Source: Tetracentron sinense (taxonomy: Eukaryota; Streptophyta; Magnoliopsida; Trochodendrales; Trochodendraceae). Taken from it: DNA of 64,000 bases. The DNA lies in assembly GCA_015143295.1 (NCBI GenBank), contig CM026571.1, forward strand, positions 4,607,501 to 4,671,500, written 5' to 3'. Position 1 is the stretch's first letter; each line of letters begins with the position of its first letter. Under the pieces are notes generated by a model, which was not told the origin of the DNA, ran no database searches, and saw only the letters and a program-made list of their open reading frames with translations. Below are positions 34,416 to 44,858 of the stretch, one piece after another. The position numbers and the translations under genes were made by a program.

Positions 34416-37400
34416 CTTTACTAATATAAAGAGGATGCCCCATGTTCAGAACGTTGATTGAATCTTTTGTAATTCCAAAACTACCCTTTGCTATCTCATC
34501 TTTTTCTCTTTCTTATCTTATATATAATGAGGCCTTGAATACGTAGATGGAATTTTGCAAAATTCCCAAACTACCCTTATCATAATCATTATATAAGACA
34601 AAAACTTAATTGAATGTTTGCATTCACCATCCCTCGTGGTCTTGCGCGATCATTGAAGCATCTTCAGAAGGAATTTCTGTGGAATGGTAAAGAGGGGAAG
34701 CCTCGGTGCCACCTGGTGGCGATCAAGTGTGCCGCCCCACTCAAGGAGGTGGCTTGAACCTGATACCACTAATAGGCATCAATAAAGCATTGTTAGGAAA
34801 ATGGATATGACGATTTGGAAGGAAAAGGAGAGTCTATGGTGTAGGGTGATAGTTGCAAGACATGGCCAAATATCGAGTTGGACACCCAGACAGGTTAGGG
34901 GCCCCCATGGGGTGGGCTTATGGAAAGGGATCATGGCAGTGACCAATCTGCTTGACCCGTTTATCTCCTTTCGAGTGGGTAGTGGGGCGGAGGTTCGTTT
35001 TTGGTAGTCTTCGGGTTCGTTTTGAGAGTATCTACTGGTTATCCATTGACAAATCGGGGGTAGTAGCTGAATTCTTTGAAATGTGGAATGATAGAGCAGT
35101 ATGGAGCCCAAGGTTGAGGCGGCCATTGAATGATTGCGAAGTTGACGAATACTGCTCATTTTTACAAACCTTAGGTCACTTAGTAGAGACACTCGGGTTT
35201 GGACTAGGGATAACAAGGGTCGCTTCTTAGTGAGATCATTACTACAAGCATTGGAGCCAAATTTTTCACTCTTTTCCTCATAAGTCTGAGTGGAACCCCC
35301 ATATTCCATTGAAAGTAGATTTCTTCCTTTAGACTGCAGCTCTGAATAAAACTCTCACAAGTGACAATTTGAAAAAAAGAGGGTGGTTGTTGGCAAATCG
35401 ATGTTATATGTGCATGCTCGCGGAAGAGTCTGTGGTTCATTTGTTATTACATTGCCCTATTGCTCATGAGATTTCGAGTTATTTTCTCTTTCGGGTAGGG
35501 ATAGCCTGGGTCTTCCCTAACTCCTTCCAGGGCTCTTTATCTTGAGCTAGTGTGGAGGGTGGTCATGTGACATTGTGGTCTGTATTGCCGGGATAGCCTG
35601 AACCATATGGAAGGAAATGAATTTTAGAGTTTTTGAGAATTCTCTTTCCTCAGGTCCTCAGATTTGTGCACGTGTTAGGCAATCAATCTCGGATTGGTTG
35701 TCAGTTCGCCATCGTCTTGTGGACTTGGGCGCCCAGCTCCAAGCATTGTAGTTTTATTTTTCTAGTTTTTCCACTTTTTTTCATGTAGCTTGTAGTCGCT
35801 TTTTCCCCCAGGGTGGTTACTTCTTAGTAACCTCTGGGCTTAGCTTGTATATTCTTTGCCTCTTTTATTTAATATATTCTCTCTGCTTACTGATAAAAAA
35901 AAAAAATCTATTCTACCCCTCACTCATCTATCTATTAGGCTTGAAAAAATCTCTAAGACTATAACCGGACTCCATGGAGTCAAGGAATCCATTTACGTCA
36001 CTGAGGCTGCCATATGTCCCTTTTAACACTCTTTAAATGTGGTCAAGATTCACCCACCCCTAAGGTTCACTTATCATTGGAGTTTAAAAAAAATATATGA
36101 AAGAAATTCAACCCTAGGAATTAGTGAATTTTAACTAGGGTTTAAAAAACTAATATTTTTTTTCTTATAAAACCCAAGGATAGGTGGGTGAACTCTAGGG
36201 GTAGATGAATCTTAACCATAGTTAAGGAGTGTCAAAAGAAACAAATGGAAACCTCAAGGGCGTAACGGGACTCTAACTGTGGTTAAGAATCACCGACCCC
36301 TACTGTTCACCCACTTATTCTTGGTTTTTAGAAAAAAATATATTTCTTTTAAACCTTGGTTAAAATTCACTAACTCTTAAGATTAATTTTTTTCCTAAAA
36401 ACCAAGGATAAGTGGGTGACCCAAGGATAGGTGAATCTTAATCACAATTAAGTAGTGTTAAAAGGGACACTTGGTGACCTCAGTGGCATAACTGGACTCG
36501 TTGCTCTCTTGGCAAAATGCTCCGAAAGAAGAACGTCTTGCTAAGGCCCCCCCCCCCCCTTTCTTTGCTATACCAAAAATGTCTCTAAAGCTTTTTGGTT
36601 CTTAAAATGTCCTAACATCATATTTCAATACGCAACTTGTCTCTCACAATTTTTTTTTATCCAAAATGTCCCTCAAGTTTTCATACCTAAAATATTCCTT
36701 AAATTTTTTTTTTTCAAAATGCCCTCACCAGGACCTCTTCCCAGTCTCTCCCCTTCCTCTCTCTCACATCCATCGCACGTGCTGCCCACTAGTATGAAGA
36801 GAAAGTGAATTACAAGGGGGGGCTAGGGGTCACAAGATAGTGAACCCAGCCCAAAGACTACTAGAATAGAATGCAACAGGGGGAGAGCAAAAAGTAGAGT
36901 TACAGAATTACAGAGATACAACAGAGTATGAAGCCATGCTAAATCAAAATTTTCATGAGTGGAGCACCAATGTTTCAAAAGATGGCAAGCCCTTAGGTGG
37001 GTGCTTCCATGAGATGATGGGAAGTCCTCGTCCCTCGAAGACCTGAGAGTTCCGTTCTTTCCAAATAGACCAAGTTACTGAGGCAAGAAGCAATGGCTCC
37101 CCATCAAATTCCTCTTCCCCCCAAGTTGAAGTGTTGATCACTATGTTTCTTCAGGTAGGTGTGCTTGTTCCCTCCTTCCTTACCATAGGAAGTCTTTGTG
37201 AAATAACTCAGATGAGAAGAAAAAGTTCATGATTAAAGGGAGGAATTGAAATTCTCACAAGATTTTGATGTATTACTGTTTTGAAAACCTTGAGTGTATT
37301 ATCTTGAGGTTTAAAATCTTTTTCCTATCTCTGACAGCATCCTAATCATGTGGTGCAAAATTTTCATTCAACACGGAGAGTTTAGAGTTATGTGCTCTGC

Positions 37401-40400
37401 TTTGGACCATTTATAAGTATGACTAGTAATTTTTCAAATTCACTGTGACTTTAAGCATGCACGCTGAATGATAATAGCAAACAGCCACCTAAACGAGTTA
37501 TGTGGCTACCGACGATCGCAAGTTTGGTTGGCAAATAGGCTTTTGAGGCTCAACTAGTTTACTAGCTGAGGCACTTCTAGCGGACCTACTGATGATGCAG
37601 GGCAATCCAATTTTATGTTCATAGTTTGCACTTTTTGGCTATTATTACAATTGGAAAACTATGGATCTCTTGTCTTGCAGAGTTTGCTCAGACTGAAAGA
37701 GCCTGCTGTCTTATTGCGTTGTCGGAAAGACGATCTGCATTTGGTGGAGTCTGTTTTGGATTCAGCAAAGCATGAATATGCAGAGAAAGCAAGCGTTCAC
37801 CCTCCTGAGATAATAGTCGACAATCACATCTATCTTCCACCTGCTCCTACCCATCATCACACCCACGGTCTTTTCTGGTAAATCTTTACTTTAATAGATG
37901 ATGGTAAATAAATCCTTAGGAATAGCTGTACTTTGTTTATTTTATTCTATCTTTTGATCAGTAATTCATCATATGAAGGAGAGCATTTTTTAATATCAAA
38001 GTCACATTTAAGGCACAGCCTTTCTTTAATAATTGATGTTGAAATGATATGAGAATAGCTGTATTTTTTCTCATCGGTAGAATAGCTGTACTTCATTGAT
38101 ACCTATAGATTTTTTATTTACAAAATTATTGATGTGGAATATACAAACCAGAGATAATTCTGTAAGAGAAGTCACATATTTATGGCACAGATTTTAATAT
38201 TGGATTATTTGGAAATGGATTTAAAACATGTTTCTGGAGCTCCATAGTTACTTCTTGATTTGGTAGAGCTTATTATTGAAAAATATTGTAGGTCATCTCT
38301 TTCTCAAGCAAATGAGTTTGAGCTAAAGTGACAACTAGCCACAACTTTGTTTAATTGGAGTTGATTCTATTCTTTCAAGTAAGATGGTTTTGATGGTTCA
38401 TACATTTTAGCTGATACAAAAAAGAAAATTAAGCTACAAAGAGTCAATAGTCGTTTCAAAGTTGTTTTCTTTATATATATATAAAGGGTCAATAGACTTT
38501 TCAATCTCTTTTCCTATATATATATATATATAATATGTTTGATTACCGACAAAAAAATATCCTCCTATTTTTCTCCCTCCACAACCCCCACGGAATCACA
38601 AAAGGATGCATACTCCATATGATATTCACTGTGGTATTGAAAATTCCCGATGGCCAATTGATAAACACATTAATTACCTCATTTTGCATCATAGTGGAAT
38701 AATAAAAAATTGAGAGAAACTCTAAACACTCGACGCCACCTAGCAATATATATATATATTCTCTTTATATTCCACCCAAGATTCTGATTCGTGGGTACCC
38801 CAGCAAGAGGTGACCCTCAGATTGATGAGTTGGTGAGCCATATGACCGCCATATGCGGTAGGGTTCATTCAAGTCTGATAGACATCAGGTTGATCATATG
38901 ATGAATCAAATGGGCATGCATTTTATTCTCTTATGGATTGACTAGAATTATGAGGAATACCCAAGTGTTATCATAGTATCGTTGTTGTTATTGTGGTCAC
39001 TATTTGGCTGGTGGAACTACAATGGCAGCATGAGTTTTCGTATATGCTTATATAACTAATATAGGGTCACCATTCACGTATGCCTTTATTGGATGAGAGG
39101 AATAAAGATGTACTTTTTATGCAATATTGATAGTTCCTCAGCTTGAATATGAGACTCATTCATCATTTGCAGTTTGTATGTTCTTAAAAACATGGCAATG
39201 ATAAAATAATGTCGCTGATAACAATTGATGTTTGTTAAGCTCTGGAGGTGTGGTGTTGGCTTCTCGAGATGGGAAGATTGTGTGTGAGAATACCCTTGAT
39301 GCAAGGTTGGATGTTGTATTCCGGAAAAAACTGCCAGAGGTATCTTTCTCCTTCCCCACTTATTTTCTATTTTACTTTTCTCCGGGCACTAATAATTTTA
39401 TTGGGGTTGAGCTTATCGCTCTTAGACAGTGATCTTAGCTCCAGTCCCATGCTTCCTAAGAAAAAATTGGAAAAAAAGGAGAATAAATGAAAAAATTACT
39501 GGTGTTTTATTCTAAAAAAATGCTGGAACATCTTAAGACTAAATTATTGCAATTGTTCTTCACCCATTCATGCTTGTTTATCATTTCGTATTTTTTTTTA
39601 TACATCTGGAAGATAGACATCAGGTTGATCTTCTACAGCCATCAAATGTTTTTGTTTCTTCTGCCTTCAGTATTTTTTTATCAATCTGAAAGATAGAATT
39701 CAGGTCGATCTTTTACTGCCATCAAAGGTGTATGTATTTGGATTAGTCATGTGTCTCAAGACTATAGAAAATGTGCCTAAAGAATAAAGCATGGCTCGGT
39801 GGAAGTGGTGGTTGCCAACATCATAACATTTCTATTCCATTTGTTATAAAGACTAAAAGCTCTGTAAGGCCTTAAATATTCCTTTTTATGGTGCTGATTT
39901 GGGGCCCTTCTTAATGATAAAAATTGGGCTTTTGACGTTTTTTAGTACTTAGCTAGTTAGCTTGTCAATTTGTTTTCTCGTTAGTCTATTTCCTTGTACA
40001 TAGGTCTTTGTACATTGGGTTCGCCCCTTCCTCCTTTATATAACTAGAATAAGGTCCATATTTATTGAAAAATTAAAAATGAAAGACTAGAGAAAGTAAG
40101 CACTCACTGTAGTCTCCTATGCACAATGAAGAGCAACTGACTTTGTAGCTAAAAAGTCAGCCATGCCATCTGTGGTTTCATTAGTATGGATGAATGAGAT
40201 GTCTAAATCCAAGCTTGAGCCGAAGATGCAGTCTAATGAATAACTACTTACTAACCTCCTATGGACCACGCCTTCACCCAAGAGATGGCAATAGAACTAT
40301 AGAAGAGCTGCCATCCTTCAATGAAAGATCCGATAAAGGAGATCACAAAATTGTCTTTCTTTTTTGGGAAGGCCCTACCTCTTGTTCCTCCAATTCCTGG

Positions 40401-41336
40401 ACTCTGAGATGCCTATAAAGTACTTTTAAAAAAAAAAACAGGGAGAGGTTCCTACAGACTCTCCAACTCCCAGTGCCTGTAGGGCCGGGATCATGGCCCA
40501 TTCTACCGTCAAGATTCACTTTTAGTCTCATTTTCTGGTTTCTTCCAAAGAGGTGTTAAGGTATCTATAGTTTCCTCATTACTCATACCTCCAATATCCT
40601 TCACTAGTTCCTCAAAAATTAGTTGATGGAACTTGGCTTGGATATAAGTTCACGGTTTACTGTTTCGAAAATGGCATATTCATCTCTTTATCTGTTGCTT
40701 TGGTTACAGTTCTTGAAGTCGATTTTTGCTAGTGTTTTGAACCCATGGTTCTGTAATACAGTCTATCATACTCTTCTGGGCCTTCAGAAAATTACGTGGA
40801 AATGTCGGACAAAAAAATGTCCATAGAATGGATGTTTATGATAATCTGGTTGGTTCAGTGTTTAATCCAGGAGAGCTCCTAATCGAGAGCCATCAAATGG
40901 TGGTTGGCCACCATTTGTAAGTTTGCCATGCATATAGTTTTGTATTTTGATGTAATGTAGATAAGAGTCAGTTTTTTTTTCCAGACGCAGTGGTGCAACA
41001 CGTGGTGTTGCTACCCTATAACAGGGAGATGGGCTGACACTTGTTGCCACCACCTTGCGTCTAGGGAAGCCTGGGACTGGGAGCTATCATTTCTGATGTA
41101 GATAATGTATGTAAATGCGAGCTTTTGATCATTCATTATTTTAAGAGTAGTGATAGGCGAAACCATGAAATCCATTTCCAAATCTAAGGCACCACCTTAT
41201 TGGTGGATGCCCCTTCTTAAATACTCACCATGTTAACTATTTCCCTTATTTTAACCATTTGTAGCACGTCTCAATTATATTCATATTGTGTTTATTGCAG
41301 ATCCGCAAGTGGCTTTTCGGTCAGGTTGCCATATGA
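32743..41336 (+). CDS. VHA-E: V-type proton ATPase subunit E (230 aa, 6 exons)
   Basis: Subunit E is part of the peripheral stalk that holds V1 to V0 in the proton pump of vacuole, Golgi and endosome membranes. Exons: 32743-32844, 33117-33217, 33741-33897, 37681-37877, 39240-39339 and 41301-41336 (stop TGA), all with GT-AG borders and compatible phases. The protein starts MNDADVSKQIQQMVRFIRQE, has a long N-terminal charged helix (to about residue 110), LKDLIVQSLLRLKEPAVLLR at the join of exons 3 and 4, the conserved SGGVVLASRDGKIVCENTLD and the end IRKWLFGQVAI. Its 230 aa equals the usual plant length. Nothing suggests loss of function. Intron 3 (3.8 kb) holds a Helitron, LINE pieces and a TAGGCG element end; introns 4 and 5 are AT-rich. 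Which isoform it is I cannot say. Confidence 0.97.
34034..34200. mobile_element. Partial TAGGCG element in VHA-E intron 3
   Basis: GTGTAGTCAAGGCGTTTAGG and the following 60 bp match the left end of 22755-23642. It then runs into (AT)n sequence, and I cannot find a matching right end. Confidence 0.45.
34640..35908 (+). pseudogene. 5'-truncated L1-type LINE, ORF2 end
   Basis: The plus strand has FLWNGKEGKPRCHLVAI near 34680, then LNKTLTSDNLKKRGW, CYMCMLAEESVVHLLLHCPI (zinc-binding zf-RVT region) and IAWTIWKEMNFRVFE, in several frames. It ends in a poly-A run at about 35898-35908 after TTTATTTAATATATTC. This is the 3' end of a plant L1 ORF2 without its reverse transcriptase core. The flanking Helitron-family sequence (CAAACTACCC...ACTCATCTATCTATT) continues on either side. 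Confidence 0.7.
35985..36490. repeat. Two adjacent foldback family members in the Helitron
   Basis: 35985-36262 and 36268-36490 each have arms with GAGGCTGCCATATGTCCC or GTGGTTAAGA and inverted partners such as GGTGGGTGAAC and CTTAACCATAGTTAAGG around A/T loops. Degraded relatives of 8127-8448. The same pair occurs in the 47-kb Helitron copy. Confidence 0.6.
36800..37145 (-). pseudogene. LINE 3' fragment, minus strand
   Basis: The minus frame 37141-36953 reads FDGEPLLLASVTWSIWKERN followed by SQVFEGRG, the zf-RVT-adjacent W-IWKERN-R-FE signature of plant L1 elements. It is in VHA-E intron 3, antisense to the gene, and close to the Helitron end. Confidence 0.6.
38543..38746 (-). pseudogene. 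Short LINE scrap in VHA-E intron 4
   Basis: The minus frame ends WGLWREKNRRIFF, resembling the plant L1 WxIWxERNRRIF motif. The rest is not recognisable. AT runs border it (38517-38531 and 38748-38760). Confidence 0.35.
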
Positions 41337-41556
41337 TTGGTTGGATTATTTGGTGTAGCCTTTCCTTGTTCATTCAAGATCGTAAGTTCAAGGATTGGCC
41401 GCTGGCTTTAGAATCTATAGTTCCATTGCTTGTTTGAGTAGAGCTTTCATTTTCTCATTGTCGGGATATTTTATTTATTTTGTCTAAGGAGACTGTTCTT
41501 CGCTTTCGTATTCACTGTCTTGGTAGGGAAATCGTAAAACACTCGGCTTTCAATGG

Positions 41557-41580
41557 CAATAAATTAAAATAAAGCTTTCG
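41557..41580 (+). terminator. Candidate poly(A) signals of VHA-E
   Basis: AATAAATT and AATAAAGC occur about 220-240 bp after the stop codon. This is a normal 3' UTR length for this gene, and no other gene lies nearby. Inference from position only. Confidence 0.4.
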
Positions 41581-41636
41581 AAATTATTTCTGCATATTAT
41601 ATAAGCTAAAGTATAATGACTCTTATCTTATAATTA

Positions 41637-41962
41637 GGCTGTCAATGAGCTGGGCCTGGGTCCATTCAAGCTCAGCCCTCACTCATAAGGGTTTGGCCCA
41701 GGCCCTTGCATGGCTTGAATTGGCTAGGCGCAAGCCCAGTTTAGCCCGACCTTGCCAACACTCAACGAAAGTTATCAATTAACCAAGTTTATCTTAAGCT
41801 GACCATCAGCTCGGGAAATCGACCAACCGACTTCATGACCAATAGCTCGGCCATACTGCACAGTCGAGAAAGGCCATCCGAGTTGCACCGTGCAACTGTC
41901 TAGCCCTTATGAAGAAGTATTCCACCATACCAGATTGTGGTACAATCTTGACAGGTAAAGGG
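41637..41962. other. Intergenic, GGGCCTGGG-rich repeat relic
   Basis: GGCTGTCAATGAGCTGGGCCTGGG resembles the left end of hAT elements (TAGGGTTGTCAAAGGGC) but no right end is found. No gene. Confidence 0.4.
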
Positions 41963-41971
41963 TATAGATTA

Positions 41972-43463
41972 GGGGTTTTTCCCATATTGCCCATTTAGTA
42001 GGGGGTTCTTCTCCAAATAACCAAGTTTTGAAAACCCTTCTCTAAATGCCTTTATCATCAATTTTCCATAATTCAGTATTTATGAAAAGTCTTAAATACC
42101 CCTTCATTGATTTTGAAAGAAGAAGAAGAGAGATTTAAGTTCGTGGATGAGAGATCTTCGTTCCCACCCCATTTCCGGCGAGAGTTCTTCATTTCAAGAA
42201 GAAGAAGATATGTACGTGGATGAGATGAATGAAGCTCACCCACTCCCCTCATCTTCCAAATACCTCTCAATTAACCATTTATACTGATTTTGAAAGAAGA
42301 ATAATAAAAAAGAAGAAGAAAATATGAAAAAATCGCAAAAATCTGAGTTTCCCAAAGTTTTTTTGCGCTTAGAGTCGATACAGTGCATCGACCTCATGCA
42401 TTTTATGCATCGACCCCATGCAAAATGCATCGACCGCATATAAAATGCACTAAGTCGATACAGTGCATCGACCTCGTGCATTTTATGCATCGACCCCATG
42501 CAAAATGCATTGACCGCGTACAAAATGCACTAGGTTGATGCAATGCATCGACCTCGTGCAAAATGCATCGACCGCGTACAAAATGGACTAGGTTGATGTA
42601 ATGCATCGACCTCATGCATTTTATGAATCGACCTCGTGCAAAATGCATCGACCGCGTACAAAATTGACTAGGTTGATGCAATGCATCGATCTCGGGCATT
42701 TTATGCATCGACCCCGGGCATTTTATGCATCGACCCCATGCAAAATGCATCGACCGCGTACAAAATGCACTAGGTTGATACAATGCATCGACCTCCTGCA
42801 AAATGCATCGACCGCATACAAAATGCACTAGGTTGATGCAATGCATCGACCTCGTGTATTTTATGCATCGACCTCGTGCATTTTATGCATCGACCCCGTG
42901 CAAAATGCATCGACCGTGTACAAAATGCATTAGGTTGATACAATGCATCGACCACGTGTAAAATGCATCGACCGTCGTCTTCAAGCTTGGAAATATGACT
43001 GTAAATCATAGAAAATGGAAAAAAAAAACACATGTAAACATATATATAACATGAAATTTAAGGTTTTGAACCATAAATACAATGATTATAAATATTCTTC
43101 TATGAATTAATCATATATGCAATGATGTTTTTGAATTCATTTTTTTCAAAACACAAAAAACCCGAAAATGAGGGTTATTCTTCGGTTAAAAACATGGAAA
43201 GAATGCTCTTGGAACAAAGATCTCTCGCTAGAAATAGGGTGGGAACAAAGTTCTCTCGTCGGAAATAGGGTGGGAACGAAGAACTCGTCGGAAATGAGGT
43301 AGGGATACCCAAAGTCTTTTTTTCAAATGATTTGGATGAAATGGAAAAAGTTCGCATGTGCTAATAGATGCACATGTGTGTGGGGGCATTTAGAAAAGGG
43401 TTTTTAAAACCTGGTTATTTGGGGAAGAACCCCATACTAAAGGGGCAATCTGAAAAAAACCCC
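41972..43463. mobile_element. 1.49-kb MULE with exact 9-bp TSD, carrying a minisatellite
   Basis: The ends GGGGTTTTTCCCATATTGCC and (inverse) GGGGTTTTTTTCAGATTGCC begin inverted repeats of about 80 bp. The flanks are the exact 9-bp repeat TATAGATTA (41963-41971 and 43464-43472), so Mutator-like insertion. Next inward on both sides are paired segments with TTCGTTCCCACC and GTCGGAAAT-type motifs. The centre (42374-42975) is a tandem array. No transposase. A minus-strand open frame of 147 codons over the array is just repeat translation. Confidence 0.85.
42374..42975. repeat. Structured minisatellite, units of 58, 80 or 102 bp
   Basis: Units start at 42374, 42454, 42534, 42592, 42672, 42774, 42832 and 42934, giving lengths 80, 80, 58, 80, 102, 58 and 102, then a partial unit. 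Every length is 36 + 22n (n = 1-3), because a 22-bp block containing TGCATTTTATGCATCGAC or TGCAAAATGCATCGAC is present one to three times per unit. Each unit opens with GTYGATRCARTGCATCGACC. ATGCAT palindromes occur throughout. Confidence 0.9.
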
Positions 43464-43474
43464 TATAGATTATG

Positions 43475-43670
43475 ACATCGGATTGTCTCTGGCGAAGCCG
43501 GAAAGGGCTTGTCTCGGGCAACCATAGAATAGGGGATAATTGGTGGGGAAGTCAAAATCATGGGACGTAATGAAACATGTGGTGATAAGTAAGTGAGAAA
43601 AAGGGAGAAAGATATCAAGTGGGGATCATGGGGAGAAAATGAAAGGACTTCTCCCCATTTTTATGCTCAC
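43475..43670. repeat. Partial copy of the 11711-11999 MITE family
   Basis: CGGATTGTCTCTGGCGAAGCC and the later GAAGTCAAAATCATGGGAC, ATATCAAGTGGGGA and ACTTCTCCCC match the 11.7-kb element. The right terminus is not found. Confidence 0.5.
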
Positions 43671-43674
43671 TGTT

Positions 43675-44100
43675 GCAGTTTTGCGAGATCAATCTGAGCC
43701 ATAGACTATAGTCTATCAACCCTGTGAAAGCGTCCAACTCAAAACCAATTGGTAATGAGTGGAGAGACCTTACATGTATATAAGGCTACAACTATTTCTC
43801 TATTTAGTCGATGTGAGATTAATTCTCTTACACGCTCTCTCATGTGCAGCCCTGATTTTAGGTCTGTCATGTGTACCTCTTTTTGGGTCGTCAATCATGC
43901 AACCTTTCTGTTTGGGTTTGTCATCGTGAGTGTGAGCTTAATTTGGCCGTTGGGCCTTTTGGGCTCTGATATCATGAAGACAAACTGATTTTATTGAATT
44001 ATCAAGATGATTACAAAGAGACCCAACTAGGGTTTATATAGATAATAGTATATACATAAAATAGAAACTAAAGCAGGTACGAAACCCCCCCCAATTTATT
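43675..44100 (-). mobile_element. Copia-type LTR edge and primer-binding site relic
   Basis: On the minus strand: TATA motif CTATATAAACCC (about 44035), AATAAAATCAGTTTGTCTTCA at the LTR end, then at once TGATATCAGAGCCC, a near match to the plant Copia PBS TGGTATCAGAGC. The left part (43730-43960) has CTCTCTCATGTGCAGCCCTG and GGGTCGTCAATCATG, part of a leader common in plant retroelements. No gag or pol is seen. Confidence 0.5.
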
Positions 44101-44404
44101 CATAAATTTGTTAATCAACGAAAATTAAACTAACAAGTTAAAGAAATAATCATAAGAGTTGATTATTTAAATAATTACAAAACTCATATTTTATTATTTT
44201 TAATTTATTTTTAGGGGTGCTAATTTTTCTGACTTGGGATCTTCTCTACTTGGTGCTGGCTGGCAAGGAGACGGACAACACCACTTTGAAGGCACTACAT
44301 ACACTTGTGCGAGCTTATCAAATATATGCACATAAACCAATACCTTAATTAGAGCATAGTAGGCGTGTGTAACACCTTCCCACCAACTAGAGAAGACCCT
44401 AAGG

Positions 44405-44858
44405 TAGCATTTGGTAACACTAATCTAAATAGTCAGAACTTATTTAAAAATTATACTTAGTTAAACTTTAGATTGTTAAGTTAAAAGGTTAATTACATGT
44501 CTACATCTTTTTGAAGTAGAGATTTTAGAGGTAAAAACTTCTACTTTAAAAAGTGAGTTAGGATGGGCAACAACACACGATGTTGCCCCTTTGTGTCTTA
44601 CAAAAAATGGAGTCCATTTTTTTTATTCCCAATATATCCCTATTGAACGTGGGGCCCTCCTTTGTAAGATACAAAGGGGTAACAGCTCATTCGAACTCTT
44701 AAAAAGTAGCTCATTACTATTTTTTACTTTAGAGGCAATACCCCTACTTCAAAAAAAATGTAGTCATGCAATTAACATTTAACATGACAATCTAAAATTC
44801 AATCAAGTATAATTTTCAAATAAGCTTTACCTATTTAGATTAGTGGTACTAAACGCTA
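44405..44858. mobile_element. 454-bp TIR element with about 110-bp arms
   Basis: The left end TAGCATTTGGTAACACTAATC and the inverse right end TAGCGTTTAGTACCACTAATC start arms that pair for about 110 bp. A second, smaller inverted pair (GGGCAACAACACACGATGTTG and relatives, 44555-44690) is nested inside and resembles 29283-30320. No clear target duplication. Confidence 0.6.

Larger units (their letters stand above)
34415..36792 (+). mobile_element. 2.4-kb composite Helitron in VHA-E intron 3
   Basis: 5' A|TCTTTACTAATATAAAGAGG; 3' CTCACATCCATCGCACGTGCTGCCCACTAG|T. Inside are a second Helitron-like head (34516-34620, with AATTCCCAAACTACCCTTAT as in the short family), a LINE (about 34640-35908), two foldback elements (35985-36490) and a run of 13 C at about 36547. 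The 3' 800 bp is colinear with the minus-strand copy at 47080-47885. No RepHel protein is encoded. Confidence 0.65.

Noticed and set aside
42374..42975. Possible CRISPR-like array
   Set aside because: Repeats are contiguous variants of one sequence without unique spacers, and lie in a plant MULE. It is a minisatellite.
42236..43033. Long minus-strand open frames over the minisatellite (87-147 codons)
   Set aside because: They simply translate the repeat units, have no domain, and the unit-length variation (multiples of 22) would shift the frame; not a gene.
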